In this document: piece after piece, positions 1 through 11,953 of the stretch
How the letters are laid out: each line of letters begins with the position of its first letter
Position numbering within the stretch: position 1 is the first letter of the stretch
Assembly: GCA_030686995.1 (NCBI GenBank)
Contig: CM060688.1
Span: forward strand, 201,848,718-201,912,717
Source: Artemisia argyi
Taxonomy: Eukaryota; Streptophyta; Magnoliopsida; Asterales; Asteraceae
DNA: 64,000 bases
Direction of reading: 5' to 3'
Position numbers and translations under genes: made by a program
Notes under the pieces: model-generated
What the model was told of the DNA's origin: nothing
Database searches by the model: none
The model's input: the letters and a program-made list of their open reading frames with translations, nothing else

Positions 1-379
1 TTTGTATTTATGTACCTTCAAAGATATGCTCTTAGTGGGTACCTTCGAAAAGGGATAAGTCCCTAATATTGGTACCACTCATATAGCTCAAGTGGCAGTC
101 CTATCTACTCTTTAAGTATTCAGTTAACATTCTATTGTGCATATGAAAGACATTTGAGAGGTTACTTTCGGTTCTCCTGCAGGCAAGGATCAAGTTTTTC
201 ATTTAAATGAGGTAAACCAGTAATGAAGGGACTTATAATTCAGAAAATATATCGATAGTTGAAGTGAACATTGACATACCGACGTAGTGTATTTGAAAGC
301 CATATGCAGCAGACATTGAGTCAAGAAATTGCTGGTCTTTTGGTGCAGCACTCGCAGAACCCTGGTACTCCTCTTAACA

Positions 380-718
380 TCTTCCAGCAGCCCCCAACCA
401 TACAAGTAACCAGAACCTAGATCTTCAAACTGATTGACAAATTCTTCTTTGTTTCCCTAAAGGTTGCCATCACGCAATTCCTAGCAGCATTGAAGGCATG
501 GGTCATTATGACACGAAGGGCAGCTTCTATGCATGTCAAAAAATGAGGTTTTACAGCAGTCACTGCATACATTAGGTGACAAAATTATTAAAATCCTGTC
601 CAAAAGCAAAATCCTTGAACACTTGTACAATGGCTGAAATGACATACCAGTACATGCGTTCATCCTTGCAACATTTTGTCTTCTTCACTTGCACTTCCAA
701 TAAAGGACATCCTGCTCT
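380..718 (-). pseudogene. JMJ25-like (KDM3-type) histone demethylase fragment, RING-like zinc finger
   Basis: Two exons can be read on the minus strand. The first (about 718-648) ends KCCKDERMY. A GT-AG intron of 85 bp follows (647-563). The second exon continues with a Cys-rich segment, CDCCKTSFFDMHRSCPSC, then CLQCC. This spacing matches the RING-like zinc finger upstream of the JmjC domain in plant JMJ25/KDM3 demethylases, nuclear enzymes that remove methyl groups from H3K9. Two in-frame TAG codons (481-483, before ELRDG, and 457-459, in NL-stop-GN) break the frame where the family usually has Gln or a similar residue. No JmjC domain is visible before the window edge, so this is a decayed or truncated gene. 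The family call rests on the remembered consensus. The exon's 3' limit near 380 is approximate. Confidence 0.7.
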
Positions 719-2405
719 AGAAGATAAAATCAGAAAAAACTACATAAAAGAATAGATGATTGCTACGCAAACTATCATCATTCCAACACACTATCAAGCT
801 AGGATAAATTAATTAAGCCACAACATTTAATAGGCCATTGTTTTTTAAACAAAATACGGATGTTCTGAGTTTGGCAGAGAAACAAAACACTAACCAAGTA
901 TCAATACAGTAAATCATTTGTTGAAAGTACGTCTATGCACCTAATCCAACTATGAAGATTACTTGAAATTTCCCCAAACATCAGTAAAGAAATCTGAATG
1001 TATTACCTAGCAATAACACTCAAGAATCAAAGGTATTCTTAGAACACCAATCCAAAAAGAAAAACGATAAAAAAATAACTTGATTTTTGGCCTCAATCTG
1101 TTTCTCAGTTTTCCTCGCCAAAAAAAAATATCCTTGTTTTAGCAAGGCCTCCTATTAAAAAAACATGAACAGAACTATGTGACTAAAAACGGGTATTAAT
1201 GTATCGATATCATTGGATAAATTTTATATAATCCAACTTTTGATGCTTACAATGAAAGCTTTGTAGCCTTTTTTGTTTCAATTCTGAAACCAAGTTGATT
1301 ACATGACATGTTTAGAAGCTGATAGGTTGACACTTAAAATAAATAAATAAATAAAAAATCTTCAAACATTGTTATAAGTTAATAGTAAATTCCTTAAAAA
1401 CAGTAGAAAGTTTACGAATATAACTAAGATAATAATGATCGTGTTTTGGAGATAATATAAAAGAGGTTCATGTATATAAATGAAGTGTTTTTTTAGAAAC
1501 ACCAACAATAAAGGGATGGAACTTACCAAGTGAGCATTAGTATCCGCACATCGTGTTATCAACTTGCAGATGCATATCTTAACAGAGACTCATTTCCTTC
1601 ATGACTGTTAAGTTAAGAATTGTTACCAAGTAAATCATATAGGTGATCTATGAATTCCAACTCCTTTAAGCAATTTACTAAATATTAATATATGCATTAG
1701 CATGCAAAATATCATTTCTATAGGTGAAACTCTAATAGCAGGTAGTTGAAGTCTCATAGATACTCAAAGCTATTGAAAAAAGAGTTTCTATAATTCTTGT
1801 TCTATTTCATTCAATTTTTTAACTTTGAACCCACTAATATTGTACACTACTAATTTTAGTTGTGAGCCACTCGGACAAAATCTGGCTCCCCCTATCTTAG
1901 ACTACAAATTAACAACCACGGCAAGACTGAATTTAAACGCTTATATTGCTACAGTGAGCATTCTACTTGGTATTATACTGACTAACTTTATATACATAAT
2001 TAGCATCTTTTTTATTGTTTATAATTAGTGGCGTCAAATAGGATTGTCCAACACTATATTCTTTTAAAGGATGTAAAGTAGTTTTTATCTCTCGCATAGT
2101 AAAATCCAACTATTATAATAAAATGATTAAATATGCATTTAAGCCAAACTATCAACCAAACTAGAGGGGCTGCTAGACCTTGTGTAGTCGAATAGGTCAG
2201 TCATGCTTCATAGTATTAAATTAAGCATCTTCAAAAGAATATTTTGAATAACCTACACAAAGAATCATATTTAGAATGATATACACATAACTAAATCACA
2301 ACACAATGAAAGAACTGTCAAATTTGTATGACACCAACATATCAACGTAAGTTACCACTTAACACCCGTTACCAAAACTGATAAATAGTGTTTAAGTCTT
2401 GAGAT
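719..2405. other. AT-rich non-coding stretch, intron-like
   Basis: No supported gene. It lies between two minus-strand exon-like pieces and could be intron sequence. One possible small minus-strand exon ends at a GTAAGT donor near 1526-1521, but I cannot assign it. Confidence 0.4.
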
Positions 2406-2687
2406 CTAAATCGAACTCATAAACAAAAACACATGCACAAAATCTTTTATATCATCTGCATTTTCAATTCCTTTGTACACTTCTTCAACAACTCTTGTCC
2501 AAAACTTGCGATATCTATTTTCTATGTCTGAATAATGATCATTCTTACAATCAGATAATATTTTTTGAAAAAATAAATTTCCGATTTCAATATCTGAAAT
2601 CTAATTATTTTCACCCAAATCACAAGAAGAACCATAAGAATAACCGCTTTTAGCCAAAAACTCAAAACTGGTCATTACGGTTGCCAT
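2406..2687 (-). pseudogene. Unrecognised exon-like ORF with one in-frame TAG
   Basis: From ATG 2687 the minus strand reads 94 codons, counting the terminal stop at 2406, interrupted only by TAG at codon 29 (2603-2601). The composition is protein-like, mixed and charged, with a stretch RYRKFWTRVVEEVYKGIEN that looks helical. The surrounding DNA is AT-rich and full of stops, so this open stretch stands out. I do not recognise the family. It has the same strand as the JMJ25-like fragment about 1.7 kb downstream and could be an upstream exon of the same locus, but nothing proves it. The single stop would again fit a CAG-to-TAG change. Confidence 0.4.
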
Positions 2688-3549
2688 GATAAACAGTTTA
2701 AATGCACATCCAAACACCCCTATCTTACTAAAAAAAATTGTAAATAATTAAAGTTGCAACAATAGAAATTCAAGGGAGCATCAACGGATTACCGACATCA
2801 AAACATGGAAACATGTTTAAGAATCAGAAAAATATCAAAACAGATAACAAACACCAAACAATCAAGAAAAGAAAATTAAAAGTCATACCAACAACTCAAC
2901 CCTAAATAATATTTACTCCGTAGCATATATGGAGCTTCAACTTTGACTTTCTATTAGTAAAACACCTTAGTCACCACCGGATCACAAATTATGTTGGCTT
3001 AGGGTTCATACTCAATTACATAATAGAAGCTTCAAAATTGGTCAATAAGAAGATTAACATTAAGATAATTCATGTTGCATACCTTATTCTTTAAGGACTA
3101 AATCAAAGTTAGATACACACCTTCATTCTTTTGATTGATTGGTTATTTGACACTTTAAACAATCAGATTCGATTTAGTGTTATAATTTCATAGATGGATG
3201 TAGCTCGTTTCAAAGGGAGGTTTTGTTTGTTTCATTTTTCGTTTTAACATTAAGGTTTCTGTGATTAACTCCGCTTTTCCAAAAGTTTCTTTTGTTATAG
3301 TTTTGACACGTATACTTTGGTACGCAATTTTTTTTTGAAAAAACGTATAAAATCAAATTTTTATAAATTTTGCAAATAAGGAAATATTTAGGGTTTATTT
3401 TAGCTAAACATCTTTTAAAAGAAAAAAGAATTAATTTAGTTATTACTAAATAAGGGAAGGTTGAGTTTTTTTAAATGAAAAAGTCCCTACTGGGGGTTTT
3501 GTTTTATTATATAAAAGATTTGAACTTTGTTTGATCTTTTATTTTTCAG

Positions 3550-3551
<2 letters not shown>
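2688..3551. other. AT-rich intergenic DNA
   Basis: No ORF, RNA gene or clear repeat boundary seen before the (TA)n tract. Confidence 0.5.

Positions 3552-3627
<76 letters not shown>
3552..3627. repeat. (TA)n microsatellite, first of a series
   Basis: About 37 uninterrupted TA units. It abuts the left end of a candidate terminal-inverted-repeat element. Confidence 0.95.
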
Positions 3628-3630
<3 letters not shown>

Positions 3631-4781
3631 TGAGGATCACGTGCGGATTTTATATTTTAGTGCGGATGTACGGACAGATCTGGACCGTCTATCCAGATCT
3701 GATCTAGATCAAATCACACACACATCACACACACGCGCTATTATCGTGGTACCAATTAACCATGCAAATGATTTTTTTTTTAATTTTTTTCCTTTTGAGG
3801 GCTTCTTACTATTGTTGTCTTCTTTCATTTTTTTATTTTTTCAGATTTTTCTGAGCACTTTTTTGTTTTTGTGATTATGAGTCCTACCACGATATTAAGA
3901 ATATTATGAGTCCTAATGTGATATTAACGATATTTACTTAAAAAGTTACTTTGATATTTGTAAAAAAACCGTGTTGAAGGTATTTTTTATAAGCTATCTT
4001 CTTGATATTCTGCATTTTCAGATTCTTATTCTGCATTTTCAAATTAATTTCTTTATGTGGTAGATATTGTGATATTAATATATAAGAATGGTATTTTGAT
4101 ATTAATATATAATTTGTATTACGATATTAAAATATAAGTATGGTATTGTGATATTAATCTATTGTGAATATTGTTTTTGTTATATGATATGTATTACGAT
4201 ATATAAAAATATAAGTATTGTATTGTGATATTGTTTTGTTATATGATATGTATTACGATATTAAAATATAAGTATGATATGTATTACGATATTAAAATAT
4301 AAGTATTGTATTGTGATATTGTTTTGTTATATGATATGTATTACGATATTAAAATATAAGTATGATATGTATTACGATATTAAAATATAAGTATTGTATT
4401 GTGATATTAAAAAGTGTTTATGATATTAAAAAACACAAGATAGTTATGGTGATATTAACAATATTATGAGTTCTACTGTGATATTAACAATTAGACGCTA
4501 ATATCACAATACCTTTAACGATGAAAACGAATTTTTTTTGAAATTTTTTTTAGCGATTTTTAATAACTTGTTATCCTCTTTCTTTTTTTAATTTTTTCAG
4601 ATTTTTTTGAAATTTTTAAGAAAAAAAAACTAATATGATAGTAACTACTTTTAAAAAAGACCGGATATTTACGATATTGCCACTCCGCTTTTTTGACTAA
4701 AGATAAGGTGGTTGACTAGATGGATGGCTGTGATTAATCCGCACCATCCCTACTTAGATGTCAATCCTCACCCGATCCTCT

Positions 4782-4784
<3 letters not shown>
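3628..4784. mobile_element. Non-autonomous DNA element A, bounded by (TA)n
   Basis: The left end reads GAGTGAGGATCACGTGCGGA. The right end, reverse-complemented, begins GGGAGAGGATCGGGTGAGGA and carries TGGTGCGGAT further in. These are imperfect inverted termini, and both ends abut (TA)n. It has no coding capacity. The interior holds a degenerate repeat of TTACGATATTAAAATATAAG-type units. The class is unproven; it behaves like a MITE that inserts into TA microsatellites. Confidence 0.5.
4055..4440. repeat. Degenerate tandem repeat inside element A
   Basis: Repeated blocks of TATTACGATATTAAAATATA alternate with GTATTGTGATATTGTTTTG. At least five blocks with variable spacing. Pure A/T plus a few G/C, non-coding. 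Confidence 0.7.

Positions 4785-4830
<46 letters not shown>
4785..4830. repeat. (TA)n microsatellite shared by elements A and B
   Basis: 23 TA units directly separating the right end of element A from the left end of element B. Confidence 0.95.
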
Positions 4831-4833
<3 letters not shown>

Positions 4834-6800
4834 TAGCGTTCAATGCAGAACCAATTTTTTGTACAGAACTTTACAGAACTTTTTAAATGAATGCGGACCA
4901 TTGGATGGGTATGATCAATGGCTATAATGAATTGTGCAATTCATGTAATTAATAGAAAGATGAGGGTTAATTTTTCAATTAAGCAAAAGGCTCAAAGGGT
5001 ATTATAGGTATTACAAATTAATAAACTTTTAAACCGTATTATAATCCAAATCTCTCTCTCTCACACACATTTCTTATCTTCAGTTTTTTGTAGATCTAAA
5101 ATAATTTCCGGTTTATACTCCTTCTTCATCATCCCCCAAACCCTAGCCGCACCCTCCTTATCACAACCACTACCCCGTCGCATAAAATATATGCATTTTC
5201 TTGATTCTCCGAATAGAATACCACCAACAATCTGTGGCTGGAGGTGGAGGACAATGACGGCGGCGGTTCGAGGAGGATGACGAGGGAGGCGTCGACAGGG
5301 ACATCAGCGGTTTAAGGCGGTTGAGCGAGGGGATGTATGATGTGGCTGTGCAAGGCTAACTATATACATATACGTAACTATGCATACCCACACAAATCTT
5401 CATTGGTGAATATTCTTAGTTACTGTTACATGATTTGTGTTTTATTTTTTCTATTTTTTCTTTTTTGCATCAAAAGTGTATGATGGCTAGTAATTTATTT
5501 CTTTTTTGAAAAGTTGGATACATTGATGATGATTATTAGTGCATATGTGTTTTATTGCTTTCTTTCCTAGAAATGTTTTTCTGGTATACCAGTGTGCATA
5601 TGTGTTTTCGTGATGATGAAGACTAGTGCATATGTGTCTATCACTTTCTTTTTGTTGCCAAGTTCTTTAACAATATTACTCTTTCAGGCATTGTTTTTCC
5701 TTTTTTGTTTATGCAAGGATATGTGGATGTTACGTTTTCAATTAGGTTTGTTTGACGTTCACCTATGCTCTATTCGAGATGAGATTATTGTCAAGTTGTG
5801 AAAGCTTGCAAATTGTACGGAAAATCTTTATTTGCAAATCATGTACATGAAGTCTTTATTTGCACATATATAATTTTGCACATGTGTTACACTAGTTTTG
5901 ATATAGGTATTATTTTGAATTGCTATACCATAATAATATTAGTCTCTTTTGTTGAAGTGGTTGATTAGTTGCATATATGTTTCGAGAAAGTGCATATGTG
6001 TTTTATCAATGGAATAAATCAATGAAAATAGTGTGCTATGTGTTATCCTAGTTGTTATAATTAAAAAATTTGTTTACTAATTAGTTTAATTGAATATGTT
6101 TGTATCAGATTATTAAAGATGATGAAGATGATGATAATCTTCAAGACCGACGATGTTGAACGGATGTAGACATGAATGCACACATAGATACAAGATGCGG
6201 CTTTTGAAGAAATACGATTATTGCATATGTGTTTTTTTGTAAAAGTGTGTATAAATGCATGTCATCTTGCATATGTGTTCTTTTATACTTGTATTAGAAT
6301 GGAATGTAAAGTATAACTATATGATTTTTTTGATTTTATAAGACTTATTTTCATTGATTTTGCTTATACATGCGTGCATATATAATATGGTAAAGTGTAT
6401 GTTGTGAAAGATTGGTTGTTGATTGAAAAAGTTAAAACATATGCTAACTATAAATGATAAATATTTATGTTTTTTTTTAAGAAAACACATATGCACATAA
6501 GTTAAAAATCTACGTTCTTTAATAAGCACATATGCAGTTCTTTTAAAAATGAATGATAAAAGCCAAAAAAATTAAAAAAATAAAAAATAAATAAAAAAAA
6601 AACTTTTTTAATTCCTAAAATTAAGGAATTAAAAAAAAAAACGTTTTTTAATTGAAAATATTGAAAAAGAAAGTAAATACATGTTTTACCAATTATACCC
6701 TTTTGAGTTAATTAAAACAATTTAATATTACAAAATTTTGATTGGTCTAAAGTAGTTCTGTAAAGTTCTGTACAAAAATATAGTTCTGCATTGAACATGG

Positions 6801-6802
<2 letters not shown>
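4831..6802. mobile_element. Terminal-inverted-repeat element B, bounded by (TA)n
   Basis: The left end (4837-4886) contains GTTCAATGCAGAAC and GTACAGAACTTTACAGAACT. The right end (6745-6796) carries the same motifs as a reverse complement, a terminal inverted repeat of about 50 bp with a few mismatches. It is about 1.97 kb, with (TA)n on both sides and no transposase. The interior has a GC-richer gene-like patch (5040-5350) and many copies of TGCATATGTGTT in both orientations. It is best described as a non-autonomous DNA transposon of unassigned superfamily. Confidence 0.7.
5040..5350 (+). other. Possible captured gene fragment within element B
   Basis: This patch differs sharply in composition from the rest of the element: CT-rich leader, AAACCCTAGCCGCACCCTCC, then a short open run with codons for VEDNDGGGSRRMTREAS ending in TAA near 5311. 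It resembles the 5' end of a plant gene. I cannot name a parent gene. Confidence 0.35.

Positions 6803-6852
<50 letters not shown>
6803..6852. repeat. (TA)n microsatellite between elements B and D
   Basis: 25 TA units between the right end of B and the left end of the next candidate element. Confidence 0.95.
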
Positions 6853-6854
<2 letters not shown>

Positions 6855-7503
6855 CCGGATTGATTGAGAAAAATAAGAAGCAATCTTGAATCTTCATCTC
6901 ATCAAACCAACCCAAGGGTAAGATTGGCAATTATAATTTTCGGGTTTTGCTAACGGCAGCCCTAAAGGTTGTCATTAAGCAAATAAGTTTTATAACAACA
7001 CCATTTATGAATGCTTTTGATTGGATGATAATTCCGAAAAAGTTGGAGACAATTTAGGATATAGAGAATACACAATTAATACTTGATTGCGATTAGTTGA
7101 ATTTCATTCTTACAAACAATTGTAATAAAACAATGTCTCTTAACGACAACCCTTAGGTCTGTCGTTAGCAAAACCCCATTTATTAATCAATTTTCTAATT
7201 CAATGTATTGAATGCGACCGTTTTTTTTTCTTTTTCTTTTTTTTTTTTTTTTTTTGGCACCATCAAGTCTGAATGTGAAATATTACTTCAATCATTCCTT
7301 AGTTATCACGTGACTAATTTTAACCAAAAATTCATTAAACACTATTTTTTTTTTTTTTTTTTTTTTTTTTCTCTCTCAATTGTTTGATTTTTGTTGATTT
7401 ATTTGGACCAAAGTTTGAGAATTCAATTAAACAATAATTATAATTGGATGGCTCGGATTTCTTTTCAATCTTCTCAATCTGAAAACCTTCTCAATGGAAT
7501 CGG

Positions 7504-7505
<2 letters not shown>
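6853..7505. mobile_element. Candidate element D, bounded by (TA)n
   Basis: The left end reads ATCCGGATTGATTGAGAA. The reverse complement of the right end reads ATCCGATTCCATTGAGAA. Both lie directly against (TA)n. It is about 0.65 kb and non-coding, with two long poly-T runs (7232-7255, 7346-7370). The terminal match is short, so the call is tentative; its position as third unit in a (TA)n-separated series supports it. Confidence 0.4.

Positions 7506-7576
<71 letters not shown>
7506..7576. repeat. (TA)n microsatellite
   Basis: About 35 TA units, right boundary of element D. Confidence 0.95.
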
Positions 7577-7578
<2 letters not shown>

Positions 7579-8819
7579 TTGTTCATGTGGTGTACACCTT
7601 TAAAGTAGGTTATAATAGGCACTAATAAAGGTTTGACAAGTGTCATTTTTAATTAAAAAAATACAAAATTAATTTATATATGTCTAGGGGAATTTTTGGG
7701 ATATTACATGTTAAAAATTCTGAAAACATTAACCAACGACGAGGTTCGGTTTGGTTATACGGTTTTGCTCTGTCAAGTGGCCGTGGTGGTCGTGTTTTTG
7801 ACATCCTTGTTCCAGCATGTGTTTCAAGATGGCGAGGATGTATTTCGTTGCTTGTTAGCGGCAGGTTGGTCCCCCTTAGCTCATAACCTTTGGCGTTCTT
7901 TGCTGCAAATTATTGATGATGCTAGCTAGTTCTTTTTCTGTCCATCGATTTGTGTTAAGGCCGCATATTTAGTCGAAAACCCGTCAAAATTTGTCTGTTA
8001 CATTTATTGAATTTCTCGTTCATGCTTCTAATAAAACTCTCTTTTATCGCAGTTTCTTGCGCAATGAGAATTTTATCAACCGCACTCAACAACCTAGTAT
8101 CAAATATTCTCCCACTTGAACTCTACTTGCCTTCAAATAGACCTTTTAAATCATTCTTAAAAAAAATAACTCTCAAGTTAGCTTGGAAGGTATGAATTTA
8201 AAAACTACCTATGCTAGAAACATCAAAGCCTAACACCTAACGAAAAAGGGAACAAAAATACTCACACTCTTACTAGTATATGTGTTTCATTTTCGGGGTG
8301 ATCACTCATTTTTCCAGTCATAGCAGGTATTCTATCATAGGCTTGGAAAGTAAACAAAACTCCACTACTAGAGCTAAGGTCAAGATAATTCTTAAAGGCA
8401 ACGTTGGGTGAACAATTTTATGGCTAAGGGTGTAAAAGGAAAGGATTAGACATGGATTAACATTTAAATGGTTTAAACACGAAAAATAACTAATAGTCTA
8501 AATTCCATGATCTCCCCATCGCTAGCTACCATCCATCCAAAAGTTCAAAGTATCGAGACGCGAAAACCGGATCATCAATCAATAATGAGGTAGTGTCTTA
8601 TGAGGTAGATAAGAAATGGACACTAACTCCTCTTTCAAACTAACTAGTTGGTTTATAGATGTCCTACATCCTCCTCGAACCATACACGAGGGCAATAATT
8701 AACTTTGGACTATTGTTTATAGAATTCAAGCGCGCCTTTATAAATTTGAGGCGAAAGAAATGTACACTAGTCCATTCTTCAAACATAATAACTCACACTA
8801 TCATGTTACTTTGCCTTTC

Positions 8820-8944
<125 letters not shown>

Positions 8945-9029
8945 TACTTTTTTAAAGTAGCATGAAGTGTGTAATAAAAACAATATCATCCCTCCACTTG
9001 AGTCGAAACATGTAGAAAATAATGACAAT

Positions 9030-9048
9030 GGGGGGGGGGGGGGGGGGG
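9030..9048. repeat. Poly-G tract of 19
   Basis: Uninterrupted run of 19 G on the + strand, 85 bp from the (TTA)n tract. Confidence 0.95.
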
Positions 9049-9567
9049 CTTCAGTGATCATAAGGGTAAGTCTTCCACAAAAGTGTAATTCCCGAATCCC
9101 TCTACTTGAACCAAGAACTTAGGCAACTATTAACTCCCCAATTGTGAAAAATAGAATACACGGTAAGCTAAAGCGAATAGGTGTAACGAAACAATACATA
9201 TAAGGGGTAAAAAACAAAGGAATGGCTCACAAGGGTTTTTCTACCTTATGTTTAGACATATTGGTTTCAGTGAAAAGCCAAATAGAGAGTTTTGCGTGTG
9301 CCTGCTTTAGTAAGAGTAAGGAAAAAGCTTGAAAAGCGTACTTGCTTTAACAACGGAAAGAGGTTCCTTCAGCGGTTCAACTTTAGGTCTCGGTTCAGGT
9401 GATTTTCATGATTGTGGTGTTTGATTGGGCACGAACGTTCCTATCCTACTTAGAGGTCAAGTTGCCACCTGTCTATCGAAGGGGGATTTCCCAGCCTATC
9501 TCGGTATATGTTACCGAAAGAAGGAAGAAGAATCTAATGATTTCCCTAATTCTGTGAGAAAGAAAAA

Positions 9568-9750
9568 CCATCTGAATCACCACCATTCATCATCCTTTCT
9601 TGTTGCAGTAGATCTATCTATATATCTTTAGTAGATGATAAACTGGTTGACTAAATTTGAATCAGTTAATAATAATAAGATTGTTTATGTTGCCTGTCTG
9701 TGTTTCTTCTGTCCAACAAGATCCTTGCCACAAAACACCAGGATGGGATG
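9568..9750 (-). pseudogene. Truncated 5' end of a WNK kinase gene (copy 1)
   Basis: The minus strand starts ATG ATG AAT GGT at 9593 and encodes MMNGGDSD before the homology stops at 9568. Upstream (9594-9750) the sequence matches the 5' flank of the WNK copies at 20075-20230 and 22161-22320, including the AATAATAATAAG block and CCAACAAGATCC. Only 26 bp of exon 1 remain. The break at 9750/9751 is where TGTAACACCC begins, consistent with a retroelement boundary. Confidence 0.75.
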
Positions 9751-10087
9751 TGTAACACCCTCATTTTTCAAAAATATGCAGGGGAATTTAGATTGGGTGT
9801 TACTTCATGGCACAATAGTTTAATAGTAGAAAACGATCATCAATTTAGTCGTTTTAAAAGATTCATCATTCGAAGTTTATAAATATCAGAGTTTACAAAA
9901 TGAGGTCCCATTCCTTTCAAAGTTAAATAAATAAGTTTTCGAATGATAGTAAAATTTATAGCCTTCATAAGTATCAGTGCTCCTCCGTGCCATCCTTGCT
10001 CATTATGGACCTGAGATAAATAAATGCTAAAAACGTCAACACAAAGGTTGGTGAGTTCATAGAGTTTATAGGTAGAATAGTTGATTT

Positions 10088-10345
10088 CCAAAATCAAAGA
10101 GTTTGTGAGTCCATAGTAGTTATAAATAAACAGTTGATTATTGAAATCAAAGTGTGAGTAAATCCATAGTGTTTATAGTTTAAACACTTGATTATCAAAA
10201 TCGAAATGTGGATAATTCTATAAAGTTTATAGTTGAAACAGTTGATTAGCAAAATCAAAGACTGAATAAATCCATAGGATTCATAGTTTAAACAGTTGTT
10301 TATCAAAATCAAAGAGTGAGTGAATCCATAGAGTTGGCATAAAGC
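10088..10345. repeat. 54-bp minisatellite, about five copies
   Basis: Units begin near 10091, 10144, 10198, 10252 and 10305, each with a core like AAAATCAAAGAGTGAGTGAA followed by TCCATAG and TTTATAGTTTAAACAG. The period of 54 (18 codons) keeps a minus-strand frame open, giving an 18-residue repeated peptide. I regard that frame as incidental. Confidence 0.8.
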
Positions 10346-11753
10346 CAGTTGATTTTTCAACAATTCCAAGTTTAGGTAATAATTGTAATAGATACCATTA
10401 TTAATTAAATAAGTAGTGTATTACGTTGTTATACACCCACAGTTGGTTGGGTTGCCCTAACATGTCAACAAAAAGTAGTTATGGTTTGCCAAGTAGTGAT
10501 TTTCTGCTATATTGTGAACACAAGTTCGAAGTTTGATAAACAGTGGGCTAAGTTGTTGTACGCCCATAAATTTAGTAATTGCATGATTGTATCATGACTA
10601 CAGTACTGCTCTATTATCCTAAGCCTCATGACACGCAACGATTAACAAGCATAAAAAATGATGTAAAGTAACCAGGCCCCCAAGATAGGTATTTGCCAAT
10701 AACCTATGAAATGTCAAATAAAGTGCGTTTGGTGGCTTTTCTAGCAGACAAAATGGGGATTGTCAGTCCCTAATAGATCTATCCACAACTATTTACGTTC
10801 ACTCGCAAGTGATTAAGGTCCATGATCGAGGGACTTTTGGCAATAGTTAACTTAGGCAATAGTAATCAGGTATAGCAAACAGTTGAAAATCACTTGTAAT
10901 CATGTTTATAGCAGGTATCTCTCCATGAGATATAAAATGTGTAAAAGTGGATTCATAAGTTCATAGTAATTCACAAAAGTTTATAGTTTCTTTGTAAGTT
11001 AAAGCAAGTGTTACGTTTCAATAACAAGTAGAGTGGTTTATCAACTGAGTATAATGTTTATGGTAAACTAGTAAAGTTTATATGTAATATAAGTATGTAT
11101 TTCCCCTGAAAGCAATTTAAAACAGGTAAAGGGGGTGGGGGATATGGAACTCACAGTAATATGTAAATAGTTAACGAGTACTTATAAAAGTAAAAACATG
11201 TAGTTGAGCATGTATCTCCCACAAAACGTTTATAAAATAGTTATAAAAAGAGTAAGAGAGGGGCTATGACTCACCTTGATGATATGGTAGACATGATAAA
11301 GTAATGTTAAACGCAGATGGGGAATGACTCCAATAGACAACCTGAATAATATAGAAGTCTGAGATAAGTTTGACTTATTGTTAATGATTTGAACAGTGTT
11401 CAATGACAAAGATGGTTTTGTAGCAAAGGTGGCTTGCGTGGCAAAATGTTTAAAGTTCAAAAACAAAATTATATACTATATAACTTGTTTATTATGTATA
11501 AAGTATTGTTATCGTATATGTTCTCGTCATAATTAGCAATATATATAATTTATCAAAAGTTGGTGGATGATATATTGTAGAAATTGTGGAATACTCTTAT
11601 TAACTGATTAATGAGTTTATGTGAATGTAATCGTTTGAGACATGTATTCGAGTTAATTGAAAATAAAGTTAAGTTATAGGTTTTATAAATCTCGTTATAC
11701 ATATTTAGAGAAAATATATATATTTCATTATAGTCTCGAGAAGTAGATTTCGA

Positions 11754-11953
11754 TATCCCTTCGTTTCAAAATTATTGTCAAAAAACAACAATTACAAAGT
11801 TTAATAAAAGTGAGGTCACTTTTATTTTCAACCACTCAAAAAGAATATTCCACTAATACATTCTCTAGGTTTTTACTTAAAAAGTAAAGTAGATAATTAA
11901 TTTGAGACATTATAAAACGGAAATGTGGACAAGAATTTTAAGACTGAGGTAGT
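11754..11953. mobile_element. Stowaway-like MITE
   Basis: The left end is TCCCTTCGTTTCAAAATTAT. The reverse complement of the right end is CTACCTCAGTCTTAAAATTC. Both resemble the CTCCCTCCGT-type terminus of Tc1/mariner Stowaway MITEs, with TA at each border. About 200 bp, non-coding, with eroded termini. Confidence 0.5.

Noticed and set aside
9751..9850. TGTAACACCC as the 5' start of a plus-strand LTR
   Set aside because: The shared AGGTGAGTCATAGCCCC motif is on the minus strand, which favours the 3' end of a minus-strand LTR; no plus-strand PBS was found.
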